Assembly (NCBI GenBank): GCA_031269105.1
Contig: JAISZO010000203.1
Coordinates: 1 to 50,267 of the forward strand
Length of the DNA: 50,267 nucleotides
Source: Planctomycetaceae bacterium
GTDB taxonomy: Bacteria; Planctomycetota; Planctomycetia; Pirellulales; Thermoguttaceae
Direction: 5' to 3'
The position numbers and the translations under genes were made by a program. How positions within the stretch are numbered: the first letter of the stretch is position 1; every line of letters begins with the position of its first letter. Positions 31,047 to 41,840 of this stretch are shown here, piece after piece. The notes beneath the pieces were generated by a model. It had not been told where the DNA came from. It saw only the letters and a list, made by a program, of their open reading frames with translations, and ran no database searches.

Positions 31047-32072
31047 TCATCTTCGCTTTCCAATTGTTGAAGAATCAAATTGCGTAACTCTTCTTTGTTG
31101 GGAAGGTATAATTGATATTTGGAACCGGCTGTTCATGCCGTATGTGGCGTATTCGACTAACAATTCGTCTTTTTCTTTCGACAAGATAATACCGATAGGC
31201 GGATTATCTCCTTCAATGTTTTCTTCTTTGGCAAAATATCCCATGTACATATTTATTTGTCCGACGTCGTTATGTTTGACCTCGCGGATTTTCAAGTCAA
31301 TCAATACAAAACAGCGGAGAATGCGATGATAAAATACCAAGTCCACACGGTATGGCGTATTGTTTATCGTCATCCGGTACTGCCTCGCGAAAAACGTGAA
31401 TCCTTTGCCTAATTCCAATAAAAACGATTGCAAATTATTGAGCAGCCGTAATTCAAGTTCCGTTTCAGAAATGGAATACGGTTCGGAAATTTTGAGAAAT
31501 TCAAAGACATACATATCTTTGATAATATCGGTAGGCGATTCAACAATTTGACCGTGTTTTGCTAACGGTAAAACTTTTTCTTTCTCTTTTGACAAAGCCA
31601 GACGTAAAAACAATCCCGAATCTTTTTGCCGTTTGAGTTCAGGGACAGACCAATGTTCAATCAATGCTTGCTGTTCATAAAAACTGCGTTCTAAATCGTC
31701 GTCAATTTTCAGTAGTTCGAAGTAATGAGACCAACTCAATTTGTGAGAAAGCTTCTCACAAATTGGGTAGCGGATATATAATAACCTCATATAATTGAGA
31801 TTAGATCGACTGAACCCTTTGCCGTGCAATAGTTTAAGGTCACGTGACAGCTTTTCTAAAAGTGCGCTGCCGTACACCGCTTTTTCTTTTCCTTGTTGTT
31901 CATATTCGACAATATACTGTCCGATTTTCCAGTAAGTTTCGACAAGACAATTATGTATGGCTATTATTGCACGGTTTTGTTCTTGCGAAAATTCTGCAGA
32001 AATTTGTTGTACTAATTCTTCGTATGGTTTTGAAGATTCTTGGTTTGTGAGGATTTTGTTCATATTTACCAC
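31047..32072 (-). CDS. DUF1016/YhcG-family PDDEXK nuclease, apparently frameshifted near its C-terminus
   Basis: RAIIAIHNCLVETYWKIGQYIVEYEQQGKEKAVYGSALLEKLSRDLKLLHGKGFSRSNLNYMRLLY..., FYHRILRCFVLIDLKIREVKHNDVGQINMYMGYF. The expected tail (SKYQLYLPNKEELRNLILQQLESEDEESQE*) is in another frame. Confidence 0.85.
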   Translation of the reverse strand: MVNMNKILTNQESSKPYEELVQQISAEFSQEQNRAIIAIHNCLVETYWKIGQYIVEYEQQGKEKAVYGSALLEKLSRDLKLLHGKGFSRSNLNYMRLLYIRYPICEKLSHKLSWSHYFELLKIDDDLERSFYEQQALIEHWSVPELKRQKDSGLFLRLALSKEKEKVLPLAKHGQIVESPTDIIKDMYVFEFLKISEPYSISETELELRLLNNLQSFLLELGKGFTFFARQYRMTINNTPYRVDLVFYHRILRCFVLIDLKIREVKHNDVGQINMYMGYFAKEENIEGDNPPIGIILSKEKDELLVEYATYGMNSRFQISIIPSQQRRVTQFDSSTIGKRR

Positions 32073-32273
32073 ACGATTTTTACTTGTCTATGCAAATTAT
32101 GTTCAATTTATGCGATGGCTTCGTACCAATCGGAAAAGTAAATTAAAAATTTCTTTTTTGAATTTTGTTTTTATTCTGTTACGGTTTTAGTATTCAAGAT
32201 TTTGAGGAAATTTTATTCAATTGAGCAACTCTTCCGTTTGTTTTCAAGTTGAACGTTATTGTTTGATAAATTT

Positions 32274-32582
32274 TTATTTGGGTTGTATTTCGTTGTTTTG
32301 TTGTTTGATTTGAGAAATAATCCATTCCGTTCCATTTTTATTCCAGTTTTTACATAATAGGATCAACGCGCGTATCAACCAAATAAAAAAAACGACCATC
32401 GAAATAAAAAATATTGCAAACCATTGTTCTTTGGTCAAATAAAATTTATCTTTAAAATCTGCGGTAATGAGAGTTATAAGACATGTTATAAAAAGTCCCA
32501 ATGGAGCAATCCAAGCATTTTGAGATAATATAGCATTTTGATTTTCAATGAACGCAAGTTTTAATTTGTCTTGAGTTGTCAT
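32274..32582 (-). CDS. small protein with two predicted TM helices
   Basis: MTTQDKLKLAFIENQNAILSQNAWIAPLGLFITCLITLITADFKDKFYLTKEQWFAIFFISMVVFFIWLIRALILL...; the ORF can extend to 32696. Confidence 0.6.
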   Translation of the reverse strand: MTTQDKLKLAFIENQNAILSQNAWIAPLGLFITCLITLITADFKDKFYLTKEQWFAIFFISMVVFFIWLIRALILLCKNWNKNGTEWIISQIKQQNNEIQPK

Positions 32583-32676
32583 TATCACTTCTTGTTCGAG
32601 ATTAACGTGTATCGTTATATTTTTCCCAAATTCGCTATGGATACTTATTGATTTGCCGCGATCGCTATGTTCTTTG

Positions 32677-32967
32677 CTACTTCGTTGTGGACACATTTTT
32701 TCCCTCTTGAGATGGTAATAATCCTAATATACCTAAAGCATGTTGACTGACAAAACCGCAATGATTACAAATAAGTCCTATCGTAGGCAATGCCGTAGTA
32801 GTGAGTTGATAAGCATAAAGCTGTTCTTGTAAGTTATTTAAAAAATAGCCGTCCGCAATAGAAAAATCGTTATTATGACACATTGGACAACAAAATGTAT
32901 CCGGTAATTCTTCGATAATTTTTTCTCTGATTTTTCTCTTTTTTTCTTCATTTAACATAATTCTCAT
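32677..32967 (-). CDS. small zinc-ribbon protein
   Basis: Two CxxC knuckles (CCPMCHNND ... LICNHCGFVSQHALGILGLLP). Confidence 0.6.
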   Translation of the reverse strand: MRIMLNEEKKRKIREKIIEELPDTFCCPMCHNNDFSIADGYFLNNLQEQLYAYQLTTTALPTIGLICNHCGFVSQHALGILGLLPSQEGKNVSTTK

Positions 32968-33002
32968 AGTTTTAATATTCCCTTAAATACAATTTTTCTC
33001 TT

Positions 33003-34232
33003 TTACTTTAACGATTTGATATAAACCCGATACGTTTTATAACGTTTTGCTCCGACTCGCTCAATGATTCGGTTGATTTTCGCGTTGTCTTCGTCCGTCC
33101 AGCTTAATTCGCCGGCTTTGAATTTTCGCGTATTTTTGCCGTAATTCAACGTTTCAAGAATGAGACGCTCCGCAATGCCGCGTTGACGGTATTCCGGCAA
33201 AACGCAAAGCACCATCATTCGCGCGGTTTCTATTTGTTTCAAACCGCGATAAAACCGCCATATTCCAATCGGCAATCCCCGCCATGTCAGACGTCCGTTG
33301 AGCGGACGAATCGCTTCGTTCAAATCGGGCATTGTCACCGAGAAACCAATCGGTTCGCCGTCCTTTTCCGCGAGCAAAACCATATTTTCATCGCCGAATA
33401 TGCTTAACTGTTTGGCGTAATAATGCACTTCGGCGTCGGTCAATTTGACGCACGCCCACCACCAGTTTTTTCTCGCGTGATCATAAATTTTCATACACCG
33501 CTGCACGTCGTTTTCAAAATTGCGTTTCGAAAACGGACGCACCGTGATTCCCGTTTGACGCGACGTAATGCGTTCGAGAAACGGCTGCCATTTTTTCACA
33601 ATGTCGTAAGGATCGTTAAACCACCAGGCGTAAAGGTCTTTGTTTTTTTTAAATCCCCACGCTTCGATTCGTTGCGGATAATACGGCGGATTATGCGGCA
33701 TCATCAAACGCGGCGGAGAATCGAAACCGTCAATCAAAGCGCCGCATTCGTAATTGGTCGAATACGTCGTCGGTCCCATGATCGCGTTACGTCCTTTTTT
33801 GCGAACCCATGCCGACGCCCGTTCAAAAAGCGAGTCGGCAACTTCTTGATCGTCAACCGACTCGAACAATCCGAAGTTGCCGATATTCGTTCCGTTTTGT
33901 TCGTTATAATGCGGGTCGTCCGACGCCAAAATCCGTCCGACAACTTCGCCGTCGCGGACGGCAAGAAATTTCACCGCATCTCCGTGTTTCAAAAACGGAT
34001 GCTTTTTCGGATTGAGCGTATTCCGAACATCAATTTTCAACGGCGGAATCCAATACGGGTCGTTCCGATAAATTTGCCAAGGAAAATCAATAAACTGAGC
34101 AAGCTCTTTTGATGTGCTAACTTCTTTAACTATCACGAGTCGTTTAACCTTTATTATTAGGCAGAAAACGGGAATATTAAAAGTTGAACGAGCGTTATAC
34201 CATCGTTTCGACGGAAACGGCAATTTTTCCAA
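33003..34232 (-). CDS. GNAT-like N-acetyltransferase-family protein (paralog 1)
   Basis: FIDFPWQIYRNDPYWIPPL..AVRDGEVVGRI and C-terminal VLPEYRQRGIAERLILETLNYG acyl-CoA-binding-like motif. Confidence 0.75.
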   Translation of the reverse strand: MEKLPFPSKRWYNARSTFNIPVFCLIIKVKRLVIVKEVSTSKELAQFIDFPWQIYRNDPYWIPPLKIDVRNTLNPKKHPFLKHGDAVKFLAVRDGEVVGRILASDDPHYNEQNGTNIGNFGLFESVDDQEVADSLFERASAWVRKKGRNAIMGPTTYSTNYECGALIDGFDSPPRLMMPHNPPYYPQRIEAWGFKKNKDLYAWWFNDPYDIVKKWQPFLERITSRQTGITVRPFSKRNFENDVQRCMKIYDHARKNWWWACVKLTDAEVHYYAKQLSIFGDENMVLLAEKDGEPIGFSVTMPDLNEAIRPLNGRLTWRGLPIGIWRFYRGLKQIETARMMVLCVLPEYRQRGIAERLILETLNYGKNTRKFKAGELSWTDEDNAKINRIIERVGAKRYKTYRVYIKSLK

Positions 34233-34267
34233 CTTTTAACTTTTTGTTTTTTAATTTTCAACTTTTT

Positions 34268-35434
34268 TCATTGCGGCATATTTTCTATCGCTTTCAGCGA
34301 ATCCTGACCAGTTTCCGGGTAATCGTAAATACGGTAGGTTTTATTGCGGATCGCTCCTCCTTTTTCGAGACTTCCGCGCGAAAAACGGTTCGACTCCAAG
34401 ACCCACGAAAACTCCGCTTCTTCAATTCCCCAATCTAGCACTTTCGGCACCAGCGCGTCCATGAGCAGCAACGGCAATCCCTGCAACTGATATTCCGGCA
34501 GGACATTGGTGCTTAAAACGCGTATCCGTTTAATTCTTTCTTTATGACGCAGCAATTTCAGAAAACCGAACGGAAATAATCTTCCATCAATTTCTTTAAT
34601 GCGCGGGTTATAATCCGGCAACACAAACGCCGCGCCAACCATTTTGCCTTTGACTTCAACCGCGACGGCAAGTTCCGGCACAATCAAATATCTCAACCCC
34701 GACGCCATCTGTTTGAGTTCCGCATCCGACATCGGCACGAATCCCCAAGTGTTGGTCAGCGACCGATTGTAAATATTCAAAAATAACTCGACGTCGCGCA
34801 TAAAATGCCGTTTGTCAAGCGAGCGAACTGTTGCTCCGGTTCGTTCCGCCACAATCTTTGAAATTGGCAGCAGTTTTTCGCGGATTTTCGGAAGCATATT
34901 GATATTTCCCCAATACGAATACAAATCCTGCGATTTTCGAAAACCGTATTCTTCGACTAACCGTTCATAATAAGGCGGATTGTAAGTCATCATAAAATAA
35001 GGAGTTGAGTCAAATCCGTCAATCAAAAGCCCAAGCGTATGATTTAGCGACGGATTCACCGGTCCCCGCACGATTTTCATACCTTTTTGCTGAAGCCAAC
35101 CAAACGCGGCGTCAAAAAGTAGGTGAGAAACTTCAGGATTGTCAATCGACTCAAAGAAACCAAAAAATCCGATATTTTCGTTATAACGCTCGATATGGCT
35201 ACGATTTACGATAGCGGCAATCCGTCCGACAACTTCATTGTTTTTTACAGCAATAAACGTCTGACACTCATTTTTTTTATAAAAAGGGCAAAACGCGTAA
35301 TTAACGAGAGATTTTTGTTCGCTTTGTATCGGCGGAATCCAATAGGGATTATTTTTGTATAAAATCCACGGAAACTCCAGGAATCGCTTTTTGTCGCGCG
35401 AAGATTCAACTTGGATAATCTGTAATTTATTCAT
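34268..35434 (-). CDS. GNAT-like N-acetyltransferase-family protein (paralog 2)
   Basis: FLEFPWILYKNNPYWIPPI..AVKNNEVVGRI..NPPYYERLVEEYGFRKSQDLYSYW aligns along its length with the neighbouring 409-aa protein. Confidence 0.75.
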   Translation of the reverse strand: MNKLQIIQVESSRDKKRFLEFPWILYKNNPYWIPPIQSEQKSLVNYAFCPFYKKNECQTFIAVKNNEVVGRIAAIVNRSHIERYNENIGFFGFFESIDNPEVSHLLFDAAFGWLQQKGMKIVRGPVNPSLNHTLGLLIDGFDSTPYFMMTYNPPYYERLVEEYGFRKSQDLYSYWGNINMLPKIREKLLPISKIVAERTGATVRSLDKRHFMRDVELFLNIYNRSLTNTWGFVPMSDAELKQMASGLRYLIVPELAVAVEVKGKMVGAAFVLPDYNPRIKEIDGRLFPFGFLKLLRHKERIKRIRVLSTNVLPEYQLQGLPLLLMDALVPKVLDWGIEEAEFSWVLESNRFSRGSLEKGGAIRNKTYRIYDYPETGQDSLKAIENMPQ

Positions 35435-35743
35435 ATTTCAAAAGTTGAATTTTGTAATGTTGTTGACGCTGTTGTTACCGTGATATTTACTATTTATCGG
35501 AAAAACGCAACGAGAGCATTATAACAGAGATAGCGAATATGGTCAAAGCAAGGGCGGGGAGATATTTTGCAATTATTCAGGAGTAATGTTTACCTGAAAA
35601 CCGCGTTCCTTGCGGGACGCATCCGCCAAATGGAAAACGAACATAGAAAAGATGAAACGTGCGGCGGTTGCACGGGAATGGCGGCGCGGTCTTTGTCTCC
35701 CCAAAACGATTTCGCGTTCTTCTTGGAACAAAAATGACGGCTT

Positions 35744-37177
35744 TTATTCTTTTTCCCAATTTCTAACGTCCGTGAAATGTCCGGCAATTGCGGCGGCGGC
35801 AGCCATTGCGGGAGAAACAAGATGCGTCCGCGCGTCTTTTCCCATGCGTCCTTCAAAATTGCGGTTACTCGTTCCGGCGCAACGTTTTCCTTTTGGCACG
35901 CGATCGGGATTCATCGCCAAACACATACTGCAACCGGGTTCGCGCCATTGAAAACCGGCTTCCGTGAAAATTTTGTCCAATCCTTCCGCTTCCGCCTGAC
36001 GCTTGACCATTCCGCTTCCCGGCACAACAAGAGCAGTGACGGACTTTTGCACTTTTTTTCCTTTGGCGAGAGCGGTTTTGATAATTTCCGCCGCCGCACG
36101 TAAATCTTCAATCCGTCCATTCGTGCATGAGCCGATAAAAACGTAATCCACTTGAATATTTGTTACCGAATCGCCGGATTTTACGTTCATATATTCTAAC
36201 GCCGATTCGACGTTTTTTCGAGCAATCGGATCGTCGTAATCGCTTGTATGCGGAATTGTTGCGCTGATTCCAACGACTTGTCCGGGATTTGTTCCCCATG
36301 TGACTTGCGGCTCGATTTCTGTTGCGTCAATCGTAATTTCACGGTCAAATTTCGCATCGGAATCGGTTGTCAGCGTTTTCCAGTAAGCAACGGCGGTCTC
36401 CCAATCCGCGCCTTGCGGAGCGTGATTTCGACCTTTTAGATACGCAAATGTCGTTTCATCGGGAGCGACCATCCCGAAACGCGCTCCGGCTTCAATCGTC
36501 ATATTACAAATCGTCATTCGTTCTTCCATCGTCATCGCGCGAATGACTTCGCCGGCATATTCGATGCAATATCCGGCGCCGCCTTGAGTTGTAATTTTTC
36601 CAATAATCGACAAAATTAAATCTTTTGCCGACACGTCGGGCTGTAATTTTCCGTTGACAGTGATACGGAACGTTTTGGGCGGTTTTTGCCGAAGCGTTTG
36701 CGTCGCAAAGACATGCTCCACTTCGCTTGTTCCGATTCCAAACGCCAACGCTCCAAACGCCCCGTGCGTTGCCGTATGACTATCGCCGCAAACAATCGTC
36801 ATTCCCGGTTGAGTGTAACCTTGTTCCGGTACGACAACGTGAACGACTCCTTGATCGGGATCGTCAACGTCGTAAAGTTTGAAATCGAAATCCTTTGCGT
36901 TCTGCCGCAATGTCTCAATCTGCTGTCTGGCAATCGGATCGGCGATTGGTTTCGAGCGGTCGGTCGTCGGCACGTCGTGATCTTGGACGCCGACAACCCG
37001 ATTTTTGCGGCGTAATTTTCTTCCCGCAAGTCGAAGTCCTTCAAACGCTTGCGGACTTGTTACCTCGTGACAAAGCTGCAAGTCGATATAAAGAAGCGTA
37101 TCGCCTGCCGGTTCAACGCGAACAACGTGGTCGTCCCAAATTTTCTGAAACATTGTGCGGGGAGAAGTCATTGACAT
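35744..37177 (-). CDS. leuC: 3-isopropylmalate dehydratase large subunit
   Basis: [79 protein letters not shown] cluster ligands. Confidence 0.97.
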   Translation of the reverse strand: MSMTSPRTMFQKIWDDHVVRVEPAGDTLLYIDLQLCHEVTSPQAFEGLRLAGRKLRRKNRVVGVQDHDVPTTDRSKPIADPIARQQIETLRQNAKDFDFKLYDVDDPDQGVVHVVVPEQGYTQPGMTIVCGDSHTATHGAFGALAFGIGTSEVEHVFATQTLRQKPPKTFRITVNGKLQPDVSAKDLILSIIGKITTQGGAGYCIEYAGEVIRAMTMEERMTICNMTIEAGARFGMVAPDETTFAYLKGRNHAPQGADWETAVAYWKTLTTDSDAKFDREITIDATEIEPQVTWGTNPGQVVGISATIPHTSDYDDPIARKNVESALEYMNVKSGDSVTNIQVDYVFIGSCTNGRIEDLRAAAEIIKTALAKGKKVQKSVTALVVPGSGMVKRQAEAEGLDKIFTEAGFQWREPGCSMCLAMNPDRVPKGKRCAGTSNRNFEGRMGKDARTHLVSPAMAAAAAIAGHFTDVRNWEKE

Positions 37178-37438
37178 AATTCGTGAATTTGACGCCTATA
37201 TCGTAATGAAAATGAAATTTACAACGAATGTTTATTTATTATCCAATTTTACTCATTGACGTCAACACGTTCACCACGAAGTCGCGAAGAAGCACGAAGG
37301 AAGCACGAAGTTTTTTTAAGTGGGCAAATGATTGTTTTCATCACAGAGCCAAAAATTCCGCATAAAATTCCCCTCCGTTGAAGCGGCGCAGCCCTACAAA
37401 ACGTGAGTTCAACACGATTTCGTCCCAACAAGGCAATG

Positions 37439-37525
37439 AGAATAAAATATTGGTAGCCCCGCGCGTAAGCAAGGGGTTTCGGTTGGGAATGTTACCCCCG
37501 TCGCTTACCGCTCACGGGTTGCCAA
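37439..37525. repeat. direct repeat copy 1, upstream of the 1130-aa autotransporter
   Basis: agaataaaatattggtagccccgcgcgtaagcaaggggtttcggttgggaatgttacccccgtcgcttaccgctcacgggttgccaa; near-identical to 41572-41657. Confidence 0.9.
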
Positions 37526-37933
37526 GCGGAAATAAAATGAAACGCAATACCCGTTTGAACACCCTACCTGTAAAGACGAAATGATGCATAACCTACGGCA
37601 AAACGTTTAAATTACTTATATTGCCATTAATCACGGAAATTTTAATCGGCGGTTTATTCACGAACAGTTATACGCTCACCAATCGTTGTAATAATCAAAT
37701 TCTAATACTTCGGCGAAAAAAAATAATAGAATTTTAAAATAATGTTGCCTCTGATTGCATAAAAACCGTTTCGATGGACGATATAAAAATCAGGAATTTT
37801 TACCGAAAGGCAAGCGCAAAAATTACGAAATTGTAATAACGTCCTTCTATTCCGGTAAAATTGCGGGAGAATAAGCGTTATTCCCCGTAAGTAAGAGCGA
37901 CAAGATTTTCACAAAGACTCAGGAGGAGCTAGC

Positions 37934-40900
37934 ATGGAAAATCACCCAAGTTTTTTACCCCCCCCCCCCGCACTAGTCTGTGTATTTTAACAGGCAAGCG
38001 AGATTTCAACTCCTTTGGGAAAAGGGTTGGATTGTTTCTGGCGTCAATCACGACGGCAACCTGTCTCTTTCAGGTTCCCGCAACTCATGCCGAAGATTGG
38101 GATTACGCCGCATCGACAACGATCAGTTCCGACGCCGAATATTCCAATATCAAAAACTTCAACGGCGGAGATACGCTCAATATTACCGTGAAAAACGGTC
38201 AGGGAGCAAATCACGTGAATGATGAGCATGGAGGTTGGTTTGACAGGGACGTTACATTCGGAACAACGAATTCGTCTCCCAATATTTTCGACGCCAACAA
38301 TAACCGGGTTAATCCTGACAACATCAAGCACGTCAAGATTGATTTACAAGCTCAAGATCATGAGACGAGTTATACCTATTTGGATGAGGGCACTTATTTA
38401 ATTTTCGGCGAAAAAACTTCCGGCAACACAAAAGCCGGTTCGGCTTCGTGGACGGTCAAAGAGGGCGATACTTTTCACGTTATAAATAGTATCGTCGGCA
38501 ATCCGGGAGAATCCATATTGCAATTCGGCGGCAATAGCGACTATAACGAGGCCGGCGAGTATTACGGTAACGGCGGAGACGGTACGTTCACGGTGAACGG
38601 CGGAAACGTCAAGTTCACAGAAGGCACAGAGTTGGCGCTTGGCGGTTGGGGTAAAACCGGCGGAAACGGTACGTTCACGATGACCGGAGGAGATGTCGAT
38701 TTTTTGGATAGTTATTTGGGTCTCGGTGGAACCGGTAACTATGATTATGATCTCAATAAATCCAACGATGGTGTAGGCAGATTTGATTTGAGTGGCGGAA
38801 CGTTCAAAATATCTGGAGGCATATACGCCTCTAGCAATAGCAATAGCGTTCTCAACCTGACCGGCGGGAACTTAATACTCAAAAGTGAGTATAATGGTGA
38901 GTGTTGGTATGGCGGTGATGTTGGCGTGTATGAGGGCACAATCAATATTGGCGCCAACGCCAAAGTAACATTGGAAGGAGCGAGACATTACGTTGACGCA
39001 AACCAAATCAATATCGCAAAAGGAAGTACGTTTGCGTTTGACGTTTCGGGTCTTACTTCAAACGATACGGACGCCGCCGTAAATTTGAGAGCCTCTCAGT
39101 CCGGCGAGCTTGGAAAATTTAACGTCGAGATACTGAATGCCAAAGCCGAAGATTTTATAAGCGGCAGTGCAAACACCTATAACTTAATCAATGCTCCCGG
39201 CGTCTATTTCACTTTAGGTAGTTTTGACGTCATCGTAAACGACAGAGAAGGTTTTAGGTATGACGTCGACGCTTCAATTATAGGACAGGACTCGGTAAAA
39301 GTTGCAATTAAATACGACTCCGGCAATATTGACAACAATAATAGAGTTGCCGAGTGGAATTCGAACGAGGCGAATGCTTCGTGGAGCGGAAACGCCTGGG
39401 ATGTGACTGATAGTGACTCGCACCATTTCAAAAACGACGACCAGGTTAAATTTAAAAGCGGCGCCGCCAATCAAAACAAAAACATTACCGTAAGTCAAAA
39501 CGGCGTTACGGTTGCAAGACTATCAACATCAGATCCGGCGATGTTGGTTGACAGTTCCGCCAATTACACGTTTGAAGGCGGTAGTATTACCAGTACATTA
39601 GGCGACTTTAAAAAAGCCGGCTCCGGAACATTAACCATTAAAAACGAGCTTAATTTTACCGGTAAGGAAGTCGATTTGACGGCGGGCAATACGGTTGTTG
39701 ACGGAAAGATCACCGCAGATAACGTGATAGTTGACAGCGGCGCAACTCTTTCCGGCGGTAAGGGCGAGATTGCGGTGATTGTCGGCAATTTGACGTTCAA
39801 CGACGGATCGTTCCATCGCCCCGGTCATTCGCCCGGAACTTTTACCGTCGATGGAGATATCAACTACAACGCCGGATCAAAGGTCTATCTTGATTTCGGA
39901 AAAACTGCCGATTTCGTTCAGACAATCAATTCCGGCAATATCAAATTCGCTTCCGATGCCGTCGGCAAAGTCAAAGTTATTGTCGGCAACAGCGGTGATC
40001 TTACCGTGAATGATAGCGAGGAAAAGCACACGGTCTTTCAAGCGGGCGGAACAATTCAACTCGGCGCTCAAGACATTAATGACAACACTTGGGTTGCTGC
40101 TGCTGATAACACGATTACCATTGACGACTCCGCCAGCGGCGGTAGCGGCGACCATAAGATCGTATTTTCCGGCGTCTCTGGAATTGAACTTCAACAAGCG
40201 AAAGTGATTAACTCAAAACAACTTGAGTTGACTGCAATGGGAACGATTGTTCCGTTACCTTCCGATATTACGCCGAATCAATTGGCGTTTTTCAATTCTC
40301 TTGACGAGGTGAGAGATTTGGGAACGTTTGCGAATTATCTGAAAGCGTCTCTTTGGGAAAGCGGTACGGTCGATAAGGCGGCTCTTGAAGCGGCGTTGCC
40401 GACCGTCAATTCCGCGTTATTTGTCGCTTCGCAGCGGAATGTCGTTTCCGCCAACCGTTCGATTTATAACCGTTTGCATTTCCTTCAAGACGCCCAACCG
40501 CGTCTCGGCGGATTCGCGAATGGAGAAACGATTTTTCGCGGTCAAAACAGCGCTTGCGACCCGTGCGGTTCGGTTTCCGATCCTCGCAATTCGAGGAACA
40601 GTTTAACCGCCAACGCATGGTTTGAAGGTTTCGGCGACTTCCTGCGACAATCCAATACGGGAACGTTGCAAGGTTATCGATCCAATGTCGGCGGATTCAA
40701 TCTCGGTGTTGATCAACGAATCAATCGGTATACGATTTTAGGAATCGGTTTCGGCGGCGCTTATGCGGACATGAAAACAAACGATCATTCCCAATGGGGC
40801 GACGTGGAACAGTATATTTTCTCCCTTTACGGTTCGCGTTCGTGGGATAACTGGACATTTTCTTTTGCGGGCGGTTACGCCTACAGCGATTACGATTTGA

Positions 40901-41424
40901 CTCGTCACCCCGTCGGCGTGGAAATCCGCAGCAACCATAACGGCGATCAGTATTTTGCGTCTTTTGAATTGGCGCAGAAATTACGATTCGCAAAATACGA
41001 CTTGACTCCGTTCTACGCTCTTGACTTCGTCCGTCTGGAAGAAGAAGGATACGATGAATATACGACCGGAAGCAACGCGCTTGCGTCAAGTATCGACGCG
41101 CAAAATACCAATTCGTATTTGCAGACAATCGGCGTCAAGTTTGGTCGTTCGAGAAGATGGCATGGTTGGATCGTCAATCCTTCCGTCACCGCCGGTTGGG
41201 TTCACGATTACGGCGCCGGAAATATTTACACAACCGCGCAATACGCGGGAGGAAGCCGATTCACGATCAAAGGCGCCGCAATCAATAAAAATCGCGGTTT
41301 GATCGGAGCAAATCTGAGTATCGCGACAAGTCCGAATTTGACAATTTTCGGCGGCTATAACGGAGAATTTGCCGGTCATTTCCAGGTTCAAACCGCTCAA
41401 GCCGGATTGAATTACGCATTCTGA
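37934..41424 (+). CDS. autotransporter (type Va) with poly-C tract at the 5' end; off-frame as assembled (12 C)
   Basis: AGGAGG at 37921-37926, 7-nt spacer, ATG at 37934, C12 at 37958-37969, TAA at 37988 in the present frame. With 13 or 10 C the ATG reads through a signal peptide (...GKRVGLFLASITTATCLFQVPATHA/EDWDY) into the open frame continuing to 41424. Beta-helix passenger and C-terminal barrel ending ...QTAQAGLNYAF. Confidence 0.88.
37958..37969 (+). promoter_or_regulatory. poly-C(12) tract, putative phase-variation switch
   Basis: Twelve consecutive C eight codons after the ATG; the reading frame of the whole gene depends on the tract length. Confidence 0.7.
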
Positions 41425-41571
41425 TTTCCCACAGCAAACCGTTCGGAAAATTTCCGACGAAAAAATCAAGAAACAACCTCTTCTTCCTTTGTTTCTCTTA
41501 AATACAAGGTAAACAACATTGTTTGCCTTGTATTTTTTCTTTTTTCTCACACAAAGGCGCAAAGTCACGAA

Positions 41572-41657
41572 AGAATAAAATATTGGCAGCCCCGCGCGTA
41601 AGCAAGGGGTTTCGGTTGGGAATGTTCCCCCCGTCGCTTACGCTCACGGGCTGCCAA
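41572..41657. repeat. direct repeat copy 2, downstream of the autotransporter
   Basis: agaataaaatattggcagccccgcgcgtaagcaaggggtttcggttgggaatgttccccccgtcgcttacgctcacgggctgccaa. A second shared motif (atgaaacgcaat[a/g]cccgtttgaacaccctacc) follows both copies. Confidence 0.9.
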
Positions 41658-41840
41658 AATGAGATACAGATTTTTCATGCGCAAAAGATGATACTTTCAA
41701 TTTTTGCTATTTATTTTCACTAACCTCTTTGAAACCAATAGGTTCAATAAAAACGATAACTCAAATAAAAATGAAACGCAATGCCCGTTTGAACACCCTA
41801 CCCGTGCGGGGCTTTGATATTTTGATCTTATGGAACAATT

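Noticed and set aside
33423-34112. 229-aa ORF antisense to the GNAT-like gene
   Set aside because: Shadow ORF opposite a well-supported CDS.
38540-38720. Internal GNGTFT.TGG repeats in the autotransporter as a tandem-repeat switch
   Set aside because: They are degenerate beta-helix repeats at the protein level, not identical DNA repeats likely to slip.
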